This document shows positions 43,016 to 54,476 of a stretch of 64,000 nucleotides of DNA, piece by piece; the stretch's first letter is position 1; each line of letters starts with the position of its first letter. This DNA is from Daphnia carinata. Lineage: Eukaryota; Arthropoda; Branchiopoda; Diplostraca; Daphniidae. Under the pieces are notes generated by a model, which was given only the letters and a program-made list of their open reading frames with translations, was not told the DNA's origin and did not search any database. The stretch covers positions 7,844,424 to 7,908,423 of the forward strand of contig NC_081334.1 in NCBI RefSeq assembly GCF_022539665.2. The letters run 5' to 3'. Position numbers and translations under genes: made by a program.

Positions 43016-43266
43016 CTCCAGTGAAATATTGCACGAACAGCGCAGATATGATACACCAGAACAGTTTATTAGGAAACACAGCCGTAGGAATGCAATACAA
43101 TTCACGAAGAGTAGCCGGCTTTTAAAGCGAAGCTTCTTCTTAAGGTCTCCTCGGTAGCCGGATCCAGACCACTGACTGCTGTCATCTTTTAGAGACAGGT
43201 GAATCCCGGCTACCTATCGACCTGCCATCTACCGAGCAGACTACACAATAGGTCATATGCGCAACA
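43016..43266 (-). repeat. 3' LTR of the gypsy-type element
   Basis: On the minus strand this 251-base segment starts TGTTGCGCATATGACC and ends GTGTAACA, the standard TG...CA ends. It carries a TATA-like CTTTAAAAG (about 43119-43127) followed by AATAAA (43065-43070) in the right order for U3-R-U5. A purine-leaning AGGAAGGGCCGAA precedes it, in the polypurine-tract position. The partner 5' LTR is not in the window. Confidence 0.7.
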
Positions 43267-43882
43267 TTCGGCCCTTCCTGACTCGAAGTTCGCCTCACGA
43301 AGGGGAAAAAAAAAATTATAGACAACAAGACGTCAATAGAAAAAAAAGGAAAGAAAAAACGTTAATATAGACAAAAGCAAAACAAAGAACTTCGAAACAA
43401 CCCGATTTTTCCCATCCCTTCAGTTTGTACTCCCTCCCTCGGCTCACGGCTCTAAAATTACCACCCTACCCGCAAAAAAAGGACACTAATTAGTTTTTGC
43501 TTATAAGAAAAGAAAAAAAAACAAACAAAGCAAATATTCACAAAAAAAAAAAGGAAAAAAAAAAAACTAAACAAAACACAGGCACAACAAAGAAAACAGT
43601 GGCAAAAAAAAGGAAAAAAAAAGATAGTGAAAGAAGTGCGTGTATGGTCATGTGTGGTAGTGCCTCATCCACACTGGCTGTCTTGTTTGTCGTCCAGCTC
43701 TCGTCACGGGCAAAGGCGTAGCTATTGATGGCGTTTCGGGTGGATCATCCTCCGATTCGGATGAGTTTTCGTCACTCGATGAAGACGAAGATGACGAAGA
43801 TTCGTCTACTGCCACGTCTTCCGACTCATCCCACTCGAGATCCGACCGACCATGAAATCGTCGAATCTGACAGACATGCGCG

Positions 43883-44986
43883 TTAAACCTCCGATGTGAA
43901 TTTTTCTTCCGGATCGCGGGCAAATCTTCCACCAAATATGTGGTCGGACAAATTTACAACTTGGAATGGTCCTATAAACTTTGGCAACAACTTTTTCGTT
44001 AAGTTCTTTTTGTGGAGTTTTCGGCGAACAAGGACAAGATCGCCGGGAAGGAGCTCCGTGTCCGCTTCCCTTCGTCTATCGACGCGTTCTTTCATTATGC
44101 GCTGCTTCCTAAGAATCCGCACACGCGCTGCCATCCTTAAATTCGCAACACGCGTCAAAAATTGAGAATGCGACTCGTTTTCTTCATCCGGCCAGGGAAA
44201 CAGGTTCTCAATAAACAAGACCGGTGGACGACCATGCACCAATTCAAATGGAGTTATTTCTGTTGTGGCTTGTCTAGCAGTATTAATATAAAAAGCTGCA
44301 GCAGACAGATGCGCATCCCAGTCATCATGATTAATATTAATAAAGGCACAAAAAGCAAGTGTAAGAGTCCTGTTCACTCGTTCAACCATTCCATTGGTTT
44401 CCGGATGTTCTGCAGTAGCAAACGTGTGGTTTATTCTCCATCTGCTTGTCCAAGCGGAAAACAATTCCGAGGTGAACGCCGTGCCCTGATCAGTGATTAG
44501 TTGCTGAGGTGTTCCGTGGCGGAAGAGGACGTTTTGCTCCAAGAAAGCAGTGGCAAATTTGGACGACGTATCTGGAACAGGCTGTACTTCGATCCACTTC
44601 GTTAAGTAATCGATCGCAACGATGATATGGCGGTGTCCTGTAGAAGTCATCTTAAAGGGTCCTAAGTGGTCGACACCGATGAGAAGAAATGGAGATGACG
44701 GTGACTCGATGGGGAGAAGCTTACCAACCACGTGACCAGTAGCATGTTTGTGTTTTTGACAAAAAAGACACGACTGAACAAACACTTTTACACTCCTGCC
44801 CAGCCGTGGCCACCAAAATCTACTTTTTACCCTAAATAAAGTTTTCTCTTTTCCCTGGTGCCCGGATGAGGGAAAATCATGACACGATTCAAGGACATTA
44901 CGACGGAGGATAGTGGGAACAACTAAAAGAAATTTTCTACCCGAATGACGATTTTTTTTTATACAAGACTTTACCCCGGATGACAA
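43883..44986 (-). pseudogene. Integrase domain of the gypsy-type element
   Basis: A 367-codon frame. The zinc-binding N-terminal domain is recognisable from GHQGKEKT and CLFCQKHKH. The catalytic core follows: GVDHLGPF, VAIDYLTKWIEV, ITDQGTAF, and HPETNGMVERVNRTL with the DDE glutamate. It then reads into LLPGDLVLVRR and GPFQVVNLSD, a C-terminal chromodomain-less tail. It overlaps the RT frame by 50 bases in another phase. The expected integrase end lies in a third frame at 43648-43935, so the tail is also shifted. Confidence 0.85.
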
Positions 44987-46577
44987 ATCGTTGAGACAGA
45001 TTGTTTGGGGCCGAGGAATTCAAAGAGGCAAAAATTGGTTGGAGTTGGCCGTCTTGTTGTTGCAAGAGGGCGATCTCATTGGATGCAAAGCCTGTTTCAG
45101 GCATATTTAAGGTAACGCAGCGCGTTTCCTTTGTCTGGGAATCGCTACTTTCGGCACTCGCTTCTGCAGGATTCCGAGACAAGGCGTCTGCCACTGCATT
45201 ATCTACTCCCTTAACATGTTCAATAGTAAAATTAAATTCTTGGAGATCAAGCATCCACCTGGAAAATTTTCCCTTCAGCTCTTTTTTTCCCATCATCCAT
45301 TTTACGGAAGAACTATCCGTTTTTACAAAAAAATGGCGACCATAAATGTAAGTGCGGAATTTCTTTAGCGCCCACACGACTGCCAAGCACTCAAGCTCGT
45401 TTGCGTGATAGCGTGTTTCCGCATCGCTTAACTTCCGGCTAATAAAAGAGACAGGCCGATGCCCCTCACCAGCATCCTGTGACAAAACTGCGCCGAGACC
45501 GATTTGACTTGCGTCGGTCTGAATGGTGACTTCCAGAGCGTCGTCGAAATGAGCCAGAATAGGAGCCGAGGTCAAACGCTCAATGATCCTATTCTTTGCG
45601 CCTTCTTGACGGTCTGTCCATTTCCATTCAGCATTCTTTTTCAAAAGGACGTGTAAAGGGTGTGCTAGGGCTGCAAAATCTGGTATGAAACGTCGATAAT
45701 ACGATGCAAGGCCTAAAAAGCCACGTAAGGATTTTAGGTTAGTTATCGGCATTGTTGTTAGGGCACGCACTTTTTCAGTCTCCGGTCGGATACCTTCCGC
45801 ATCAATCACATGCCCCAAATGAGACACCATGGTGGCACCAAAAACACATTTATCGACGTTCAGAGTCAAATTTGCTTTTTCTAGAGCTGATAGAACCAGC
45901 TCTAGACGTGCCAAGTGTTCCTCAAAAGTCCTACCAAAAACAAGAACATCGTCTAGATAAACAAGACACATATGCCATTTCAGGCCAGCAAAAACCTTAT
46001 CCATCAAACGTTGGAAAGTCGCTGGGGCACAGTTCAAACCAAAAGGTAAGCGGGAAAATTGATAAAGGCCGTCTGGCGTTACGAAGGCTGTTTTCTTACG
46101 GTCTTCTACTGCTACTGGTATCTGCCAATACCCGCTGGCCAAATCAAAGCATGAAAAAAATTGTGCACCTGCCAAGCGGTCTAAAACATCGTCAATCCGC
46201 GGCAAAGGATAGACATTCCGTTTTCTCACTGCGTTCAACCGACGGAAATCGACACAAAATCGATAATCCCCTGATTTAGCTTTCCGAATCAACACTACGG
46301 GCGAACTCCATGGACTATAAGATTCTTCAATAATCCCGTCTTCTAACATTTCTTCGACCTTGTCAGCAATAATTTGACGTTCAAAAGCAGACACTCGGTA
46401 TGGCGCAGATTTGATTGGGCGAGCATCCCCGGTATCGATGGAGTGTACGACCTCGGTTGTATGTCCAATGGCTCTTTTACACGCCGGGAAACACTTTTGT
46501 CGACGCTCAAGCAACTCGAGCAGTTTTTTGCGTTCGTCAGGACTGAGCTTTTCCCCCATTCTGATTTGTGGAGCCAA
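44937..46577 (-). pseudogene. Reverse transcriptase and RNase H of the gypsy-type element
   Basis: A 546-codon frame. RT blocks are visible: CVDFRRLNAVRKRNVYPLPR, FFSCFDLASGYWQIPV, FSRLPFGLNCAPATFQRLMD, and the catalytic YLDDVLVF. RNase H follows with IQTDASQIGLGAVLSQ, YHANELECLAVVWALKKF and VADALSRNP. The frame ends just after a run of nine A (minus strand, about 44952-44960), where integrase continues in another phase. Either a single-base length change or ribosomal slippage at the run could explain it; since other breaks exist, mutation is more likely. Confidence 0.9.
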
Positions 46578-46904
46578 CTTGGAAAAATGATTGATAGTAA
46601 AGTTGCACCGATTCCTGGAATTTCCTCACTCTCTGAAACCACAGACAATTCCGCGTCATCGTCTGCTTCAATAAAACAAAAAAAATGACGCCGCTTCAAC
46701 TTTAGCTCTACTGAGGCATAATTTACAATAGCTACTTTTACAAATCCCTCCTTAATATGTATAATGCTCGACGGTATTACCCATTCTTTCCCCGGTTTCG
46801 AGCATGAATTAAATTTAACCAATCCTCTTCCCGAAATACCCGTCGACAATCTCCCTTTCACAAACACGAGTGAATTAGGCGGGATGGTTTGGTGTCCATC
46901 CACT

Positions 46905-47603
46905 TTAACAGGCGCTTCGACGGCGACTGTTCGGCAAGGTAGTTGCAAATATCATCCCGATGATTAGTTCTTCTTTTTCTTCATCTTTTCCTACCCCCAC
47001 CCCAACTAATTCAACCACTTCCCGCTGTTCCTCCTCATTACGACCACTGGTCTTTTCTTCTTCTGTTTCTTCATTAATTATGTACACCTCCGTCGCCCAT
47101 CGTACCTTCTTTCCCTTGTATTCCCTCAAAATTTTACCCCCCTCAATTTCTACAATTTTACTCCCTTCCCCACTAACTGTTTTATTTCCCTCGTTTTCTA
47201 CTATTTTTCTCCCTTTCCCATTCAAAATTTTACTCCCTCCGTTTTCTATCCCTTCCCGAACTAATTCAATCCTCCCACTTTTTACTACTATACTTGTTTT
47301 ACTTTTAATAATCCAATCAACCCCCAAAATTAACGCAAATGGCGCCGTCCTCAAGACAGTTACCCGAGCTATTTTTACAAGTTTACCTCCCCATTTCACG
47401 TTTAGTGGCAAAGATCCCTCAACGTGAACTACCTTGTTGTCGACGCCTCTCAGTTTGGTTTTGTTCGCCTTGCGGTTTGGATCTAAAAACTTACGCACGA
47501 CGCTTAGGCGAACTGCGCTAACGCTTGCACCGGAGTCGACCAGAGCTATTACTTCGCCTACTTTTTCTACCCAGACTCTAATAAGGGGTAAGGCGGGCCG
47601 ATG
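46905..47603 (-). pseudogene. Retropepsin-like protease and linker of the gypsy-type element
   Basis: The frame is open from 47603 to a stop at 46905. Near its start is ALVDSGASVSAVRLS, with the catalytic DSG of aspartic proteases. LILGVDWI then matches the closing hydrophobic-G-x-D/W motif. After that comes a highly charged Glu/Lys/Gly-rich tail with repeated GxKI.E.EG units (about 47130-47300). The next conserved block lies in a different frame from 46948 onward. Confidence 0.75.
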
Positions 47604-47623
47604 TTAAAAAAACACAAAGCCTC

Positions 47624-48066
47624 TTAGTGGCGCCATTGCCGTTGGCGGGCAGCTACGTCGTTTGTTGCTGGACAGTCACGGGCAATATGTCCGTTTCGAT
47701 TACAGACGTAACAAAGTCTCTGTGGTGGGCCTCTCTGTGGCATCAGGCCACCAACGCGTGGACCACTGGCTACCGGGTTAACCGCCAGTTTAGACATCGA
47801 CGTTAAGATCTGGTTAACCAGACGATCACCGAGGTTTTGGAAAAGAGCCGCAAAATCTAGAGAAGGTGGGACAACCACTGGTGGCGCAGGAAGAGCTGTG
47901 CCAACAAAGGGTGCAGTGTGTGTTACTGGCATAACTGGAGAACCACTTTGAACGCTAGCTAGACCAAGCTGCTCCAAGTCTCGTAGCCGAGTTAAAAAAT
48001 TTGTAAAAGTGGCAGGTAACTGAGCCGTAAGCGCCGCGATGTAGATTGGATTGGCGTTGTTCAGCT
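47624..48066 (-). pseudogene. gag C-terminal part with CCHC zinc knuckle
   Basis: The frame ends at TAA 47626-47624. It has a Pro/Val-rich middle and one nucleocapsid zinc knuckle, CYVCNRNGHIARDC (CX2CX4HX4C), near the end. The capsid and matrix parts are missing. The minus-strand frame begins right after a TTTTCATAG, which could serve as a splice acceptor. Confidence 0.8.
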
Positions 48067-49260
48067 ATGAAAATGTATCATTTTGCGCTAACAAAATTCA
48101 AAAATATTTTTTTATCATTCTGGGCAGTTCCAGGGTCTTCTTGGAGAAGGCTTTACGTTTTTAAGAGGATAATGATCCTAAACATGACTTCCAAGTATGT
48201 TATGGATATTTGGATATAAAATAAAAATTAGGTATCGACGTGTCGTGTAGCATTTTAATTTTTTTAAGCTTCATCCGACCTGATAGGAGAAAAAACAAGG
48301 AAAAGTCTAGCTCCAACTGTGAAAAAGATATTTGAATTTTCCCGTATGCATGTAGCGCACGCCGTAGAACACGTAGCGCCATATGCATGCACAGAAAAAC
48401 CGGAGGTGTATCTAATCGTTTGTTAGGCACTGCATGCTAAAGAAAAAACTCAACCCTTGCCCTTGTCGGAAAAGTAAGCTCCTCTTCCCAATTGCCGCGC
48501 CCTATTTGCAACAAGCTTTCTTTAACATTGATAATTCACCTGCCGTAGCCTCGCGCTTGAATCCTTTCTCTTCTAACACATAAGTTAAGTTCTTATAAGA
48601 CATTCATAAGACAACTTTCGGGATTTTTCCTTTGGAAAAGATAGAAATAGTCAACCCAATAGCAACTGAAAAAAATGAAGCGAAACACCTGACGGATCCG
48701 GAATCTACACAAGAAGGAGCAGGACAAGCCCCTGCAGTACCAAAATCACCACTAAGCCAAACAGGAGCAATCCCAAAAATACCACGCCAAATAAATCATG
48801 ACACATCTGCTACCGCAGGTAAATCGACCACCAGCACAGGGGCACAGCAGCAACGGGCATCAGGAGGACCACCACGCTCTGTAGGCTCTCTTGATGACAT
48901 ACTGGCAGCGGCAAAAGGGAATACAAGCAAGCGGATGATAGCGGGAAGCTGATAGATACGACAGCGCCCCCTTGAGAACAACCTCCACGTGGTTTGATGG
49001 CTGCTCACGTCATTTCTGGAGCTCGAATAACTGAAGACGATGGAAGGAAATTAAAAAATGCTTACGAACAAGATCGTAAAGTTCTTCCTGAATTCTTTGA
49101 AAATCATCAATCTGTCTATTCCGGGAAAGTGAGACCAAAATTTCCTCTCGATCCCTTGCAATGTATTTTGCGCAGCTCCTGTTCCAGTAACATCTTCAAC
49201 GAACTCGTTGTTTAACCGCCTAATGGAACTGGACAGTGTTATCGACGCAAAGAATCGGAA

Positions 49261-49605
49261 ATGGCTGTGGAAGATGATTTACCCACTTCATTTCTTGCTT
49301 TCATAATCATCGCTGGGGAAGGCGCATCAGTTGCCGCTGGAGCCTTTCTAACTCACAGTCAAATACTGTCATTTGGATTTTGTAAAGATTTGTTGTTCAT
49401 CGGAGGCTTCTCTGACAACGATTACGCCGTTGCGACTATTTTGCAGCGCAAGGATTTTACGTGGGCCGATTACGGGCGCCAAAGAATCAGGAGTGCCATT
49501 GGGAAAGTAGACCCAATAGAAACGATCAAGAACATTTACGAATCATCTGCCTATGCGAAACAAGATATCAGACCTCGGATTACAACGATCAAGGCTCACA
49601 CTTAG
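49261..49605 (+). CDS. Unrecognised 114-codon open frame
   Basis: It starts with ATG and reads MAVEDDLPTSFLAFIII at the N-terminus, with a hydrophobic first third and a polar second half containing FTWADYGRQRIRSAIGKVDP. The composition looks protein-like, more so than its neighbours. A frame just upstream (48994-49215, with ARITEDDGRKLKNAYEQDRK) looks similar in quality, and the two could be exons of one gene, but I could not find a clear splice. It could be a decayed gene or part of an unknown transposon. I do not assign a function. Confidence 0.25.
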   Translation: MAVEDDLPTSFLAFIIIAGEGASVAAGAFLTHSQILSFGFCKDLLFIGGFSDNDYAVATILQRKDFTWADYGRQRIRSAIGKVDPIETIKNIYESSAYAKQDIRPRITTIKAHT

Positions 49606-49853
49606 ATACAGCAAAGAGACTGAAATAGAGTAAAGGGAGCTGGAAGTGCCACAGCCAACAAGCAGTGTAAATCGCCTACGTGCATGAAGACCAACGGTCA
49701 TGACGATGAAGACAAAGCTGGTGAAATTTGCTAACAGTGGTAACATAAATTTCATAAATGTGCCTCTAAAGATGAACTAGTTGTCAAACGTCAAATTATT
49801 ATTCAATATACTTCTATCTGAAATTAAAAATGCAAATTAACCAACTTACAATC

Positions 49854-49890
49854 CAATTTAACTCACCAAAATGCTTGGTGAGTTGAATTG
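49854..49890. repeat. 16-base-pair hairpin with a 5-base loop
   Basis: CAATTTAACTCACCAA is followed by AATGC and then TTGGTGAGTTGAATTG. The arms pair along 16 positions with a single T/G wobble-type mismatch. No T-run follows and no gene lies close, so a terminator role is unlikely. Transcript structure or transposon remnant are possible. Confidence 0.7.
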
Positions 49891-51071
49891 AGGGGTCAAT
49901 AGAGATTGGTGATCTTGTCAAACGATTACCAACCATGTGGATGTCTTCACGTATATCGACATTCGTGGAGAGTCTATTACTCGGGTTTCAGGAAGGTCAT
50001 CTACCTGTGACGTAACGATGTAGACATCCATTGGAATTGCAACACAGACAGAGAATAATAGTTCGTATTATGGTGTTTTTCGTAAATGAATTCCCTGCAT
50101 GAAATGGAAAAGCCGTCTTACTTGTCTTGCAATCAATTAAATGTCTTCCTGCAACACTATTCTATTTTTCGCTATGCCTACAGTAAGCTGGCGACGCGTG
50201 GACTTAGGTTAGCTTGAATTTCCAAGCTCAAATCGTAAAATATTTATGCATGGAATCGTTAGCTTCGACGTGTTTGGAGCGGTCGCTATCGTTATGTATT
50301 AATGCTGGATTTGAATCGTCAACTTCTGTACCGTTATCTTTGTTTGCTGTCTGATAAACCACCACAGAAATTTGCTGAACAGGAAACCAAATGAAAGCGT
50401 ACTGATTGTTGTAGAAAATTGTTACAATGTATTGATGTAACAAATACGATATTATATTTTTTAGAAAAATATTTATCGGTTATGTGCTGTGTAATGGATT
50501 TGAACCCTTCTCGTCATCTATTATTGTATGGTACATATTGTCACACTGGACTTTACTTTGTAAATGATTTGTATTGAGTTTTTAAAGAATGTTAAGAAAG
50601 TTGAGTTAAGAAAGAATACAAAACATAGCAGAAATGAAGAATAACTACACTTTTACTTAACTTGAACGTGAAGAGAATTAGGAATTTCTGGGCGAGAACT
50701 ACCAGATTCGGGAAGAACTAGAGAACTAACTCAGGGCTAAAAATGTATGGGTTTTTATACCCTCGTGAAGGATATACGCCCCATCTCTAGGGTTACATGA
50801 ATTCTAGGGATAACTATCTTTTACTAATTATCGTCGTGTTGCAGCATCTTTTCCAGAGAAGCTGTATTGTACGCAATTGAAACTTTGGTTGTCACGTCTT
50901 TTTCAGAAATGACAATCACTATTTTTCCCCTCGCGACAATATTATGGTTATACAATACTATAGGTATCTCGAGTGGTGTATCTCAACAATCAATCCGATA
51001 AATCGGATTTGCAAACAACGTCGATTGTATAACAATATCGTGCACACAACAATGTAATTTTCAACGATTTA

Positions 51072-51118
51072 GTGGTTAGAGCGATTGAAACATGTACAGA
51101 AGGCAGACGTTCGAACCC
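51072..51118 (+). other. tRNA-like internal promoter remnant
   Basis: GTGGTTAGAGCG resembles a pol III A box and, about 35 bases on, GTTCGAACCC is a good B box. The intervening sequence does not fold into a normal anticodon arm, and no acceptor stem is evident. It may be a tRNA pseudogene or the head of a SINE. Confidence 0.35.
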
Positions 51119-52351
51119 AGCAAATGAAGCTTTAGCTATTTTTAATTCCTTTAAAAAATGGCAATGAAAAAGAATTTCCAGAAGATAGCAAAGGAAGACA
51201 TCGAGGAACACGGTACTGTAAACGGGTTAGGCAGTTGCGGTGCAACTGGAAACCCGTAATCTGGAAAATGTCATGTTGCGGACTATCACCGACCTGAGCG
51301 ACGAAAGCCCCCACCCCCTCCGTCGCTGTCCCCGCAGCTGTCCTCGAAGAAGAAGAGACGTTTATCTTGCCGTCACACGTAAGTGTTCGATGAAGAAAGC
51401 TGCAATGAAGGTGTTATCTAATCCAACGAATTTCTGCTCAGTAATCCCAATGCAAACGCTATTTTGTCAATTTGCATTAAATACACCCTAGCTTTGGCAT
51501 TAAACAAATAAAATTGGTATTTTTAGAACATGACCGGTTGGTTTGGCTTAGTGCGTGTGTGTACCAAATAGCTTGGTGCTATTTGTTTTTTGAGGATTGT
51601 ACCCTCTTAGCGTGGTGGATGAAAAGCGGTTAAAAAAACATGCGCATTCGTCAAGACTATTGACCCCAAACATCGCCTTGTTTTGACGAAAAACACATAA
51701 CGCATTTACTTCTACTCGAAATGTATGTTGAAGGGAAGGCAAAGATATGTCATCTCTGAGCCACAAGCCACGTAGCATTCACAACGGGCTGTTAGACTTC
51801 ATCGACCAGCCAGTTACTTGATTGTAACTGGTCGTTTCATCAACGCCAAGCTTAAAATGGTATAGTTGTCCAGCTACGTAGATGTTTGATATAACCAATT
51901 CAGAAAATGAATTTTGCACAATAAATTTTCTTTATTCTTTACACTTTTCGCTTCAAGGTAATAACTCAACACCTGGGGTTGTCTTTGCTCAAAAGAGTTT
52001 TGTCGTGAAGACGACATAGTTGGCAAACTCAGATGGTTAAGAAGACCACGATACCACCGGACAGGCTCTTCATTTAGGATAATGAGTGAACATCCGTGGC
52101 TTTCACGACAACCGTATTGTCAAATTACTTTTAATTTAATTACTTTTCAGTTACTTCCAACCGATGCCAAGGGAAAAGTGCAACAAGTTACATAATCGCC
52201 AATAACGAGTTCAGTAAGCTGCAGCTTCTTTCAAGGTTAAGAGATCCGATCGAAATCTAGCTCTCAAAAAATAACGCTATAGAATGTTGCTTCCGATAAT
52301 ACCTGTTACCTGCAGGAAATACACCATATCCCAGCTACTTAAGGTCCATGG

Positions 52352-52647
52352 TGTAAGGGACGACCCGCCGGCACCGTTTCCCCACACCGACCTTGGTTCC
52401 CACGGAGGGCTTTAACCTCCAAGAACCGGCCATGCCCTTTTCGCACCTCTGTGTTAAATTTACACGGCAAAATTCCCTACCCTTCCCGAAGTGCTAACCA
52501 ATTCGACCTTCTACTTACCTATAAAATGTTCCCCCTGAAAATCTGTAAATCAGTCAGTTTTGTGAGTCGGAGTGTAACAGTGCTCTGTACCAAGTGTGTG
52601 TGTTCAATAAAAACTTTGTTATACTTAAACTTGTGTTGTGTCATTCC
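52352..52647 (+). repeat. LTR-like sequence (possible solo LTR)
   Basis: The segment starts TGTAAGGGACGACCC and can end at TCATTCCA, giving TG...CA ends. It holds a TATA box (52520-52526), initiator sequences and AATAAA about 65 bases further on (52606-52611), the usual U3-R-U5 order. I see no matching target duplication and no second LTR, so the right end is uncertain. Confidence 0.4.
52520..52558 (+). promoter_or_regulatory. Core promoter: TATA box plus arthropod-type initiator
   Basis: TATAAAA at 52520-52526 is followed by two overlapping TCAGT initiators (52550-52558). The A of the initiator lies 32 or 36 bases from the first T of the TATA box, within the normal range. It is the clearest core promoter in the window. 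Confidence 0.6.
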
Positions 52648-52669
52648 ACCGCCAGTCGCCGCTCTTGTC

Positions 52670-52906
52670 ATGCGCCCACTGAAAGTAAAAACATTCCTAA
52701 CTCTCTTTATTTTGTTTAGCTTGTTCTCCACCGTTGTGGCCAAGCTTTACAATGGGAACAATTTTTCCTGTAGCAGTGGACCTTGTGCTAGAAAAACAAA
52801 TACAAATAGTTTTGTCGTGGAAGATGTTGAATTATTTATCGTTGTTCCTTATCATTCTTGCCTTAAGTTCTTCTTCTCGCACGAGATTTTATTAATCGGC
52901 TGCTGA
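52670..52906 (+). CDS. Possible small secreted protein downstream of the LTR-like promoter
   Basis: From ATG 52670 the frame gives 78 residues. The start MRPLKVKTFLTLFILFSLFS with TVVA after it is a textbook signal peptide (basic n-region, hydrophobic core, small residues at -3/-1). The mature part, about 54 residues, has a CSSGPC pair of cysteines and an NFS sequon-like site. The frame is open upstream to 52451 without need of this ATG, but the initiator at 52550-52558 excludes much of it from the transcript. I recognise no family. It could be a host gene, a remnant of an element's envelope-like frame, or chance. Confidence 0.3.
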   Translation: MRPLKVKTFLTLFILFSLFSTVVAKLYNGNNFSCSSGPCARKTNTNSFVVEDVELFIVVPYHSCLKFFFSHEILLIGC

Positions 52907-54468
52907 TTTCTCATTGTTACGGGCGGAAAAGGCCTTTAACGCTTTAACACTAAGAATAGAAATGACAAGAAATTAGAAGAATACATATATTAGGTACATT
53001 TCAGGAGCGATGGGTAGCCAGCTGCGCAAAGCTTCTTCTTTTATACAACTGCCCAGTGCTCACTAGCACCAGCGATTACTCGACTTGACCAATGCGTGCA
53101 GCCGACTGCCATCTCCGCAACGATACTGAGGAGGAACCTGATCGAACGCCATCTAGTGCTCTCACAGGTAACCACGAGGGAAAAGGTTGGCATGGCAACG
53201 AACCAGAGGTGGTAGTAACATCATAATCGTCGTACAATACAGATTATGTGAGTTATAATGTTTATATTGGTAAATAACACAATAAAGAATACTCGTTGCA
53301 TTCATTGATGTTTTTTGCATTCGAACCCCATCGAAACGATCACATTCGTCTACAATACGATTATGCTATCTTTTCAAGTTAATGTAAAATCTTAGATGTT
53401 CTCATATCGACTAGATACAACTAACAATAAAGACATTTGAAAAAAAGGGAAAAATTCCGATAAACAATATTCAGCACGTAGTGTCCGAACACTCACGGTT
53501 TACAGAGCTTTTCACAATGGACTCTTACACCGACTGTCGTCTGGTTGTCGACGGGTAGTCGGGAGGGAAAAAATTTACGCATACCAATAAAACTATCGTT
53601 TCTCGTCAAGAAAACAAAGGGCTACTTTCTACTATTTTCAAAATTATTACCAATGGTAGCTGAGTAGCATGCTAGTCAACGCTCAAGTATAACAGATTTT
53701 TTTGCATTTCAGTTCAGTTATCATTACAATATTTACATCATCAATTTCTGCTATTGGAGACCCAACTAGCACATCACTATCACTTTTATGCATTTTAAAA
53801 ATCCCATTGGTACACAACTATACATGGGTTGCTACTGAACTGATATCCGTAAGACGTACTCCTTGTCCATCGCATGGGCATTTACAGTGAATTACGAAAT
53901 GGACGTAAAAAAAAGGATTGAATCTGGACGTTTCAGTTACATCAAGAAGAATACAGTCTGATGCAAAAACGATGCCCAATAGATGTTCTAAAGAAACCTG
54001 CATATACGGCTGAAAACAAAAATAAAGAAAATAAATAACAAATTCTACTTAAACTTTATTCCTTTTTACATAAAACATGCAACCATCTATCAGTCTGGAT
54101 AATTATTTAAAAAACAGAAATGCGTTTCCCTCCTAATGATTTAGGTTGGTCGTATTAATCGTTTTTATCGTCGAAACTTTATCTGACCAATAATTTATAG
54201 GCTACGTTTCTTTCGAACTGAATGTCAGGTAACGGTGCAAACTCTTAACTGCAACTATATGCACTGCTTTCATTGTGGTTGTAGGGAAACGTTTTAGAAC
54301 TCCATCTGCACAAAACATGTTAATTTTATAAGTTATAAGACGAATGTTTAAAAAATGCCAAAAATGCGTTTGTAAATATGTATATTTGAAAGCATAGCAT
54401 TTTCCACGGCATCCCTCCATTGTGCAATCCATTGTGAGGTGCTGTTTAGTCGATCGTTATTTGTTTTT
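52907..54468. other. Spacer, no supported gene
   Basis: AT-rich non-coding sequence with only short frames on both strands and no conserved motif. Confidence 0.4.
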
Positions 54469-54476
54469 GTGATACT

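Larger units (their letters stand above)
43016..48066 (-). mobile_element. Gypsy-type (Ty3/gypsy) LTR retrotransposon, 5'-truncated and frame-broken
   Basis: Read on the minus strand the order is gag (nucleocapsid end), protease, a linker, reverse transcriptase-RNase H, integrase, a T-rich 3' region, then an LTR. The order protease-RT-RH-integrase is that of the gypsy group. The 5' LTR and most of gag are missing beyond 48066. Adjacent domains sit in different frames at four places: protease to linker near 46930, linker to RT near 46590, RT to integrase at 44937-44986, and the integrase tail near 43955. No envelope gene is seen. The element is therefore inactive. It inserted 42 bases beyond the end of transposon copy 2. 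Confidence 0.9.
48067..52351. other. Gene-poor stretch with a few unrecognised open frames
   Basis: No conserved gene identified. Plus-strand frames at 48632-48952 (Thr/Ala/Gly/Gln-rich, low complexity) and at 48994-49215 plus 49261-49605 (see next entry) are the only longer ones. AT-rich elsewhere. Confidence 0.4.

Noticed and set aside
43497-43721. Lysine/threonine-rich plus-strand frame
   Set aside because: It arises from A-rich low-complexity sequence in the 3' region of the minus-strand retroelement.
45752-46279. 175-codon plus-strand frame
   Set aside because: Antisense shadow of the reverse transcriptase domain.
46960-47427. 155-codon plus-strand Ser/Pro/Thr-rich frame
   Set aside because: Antisense to the charged protease tail of the retroelement; composition explains it.
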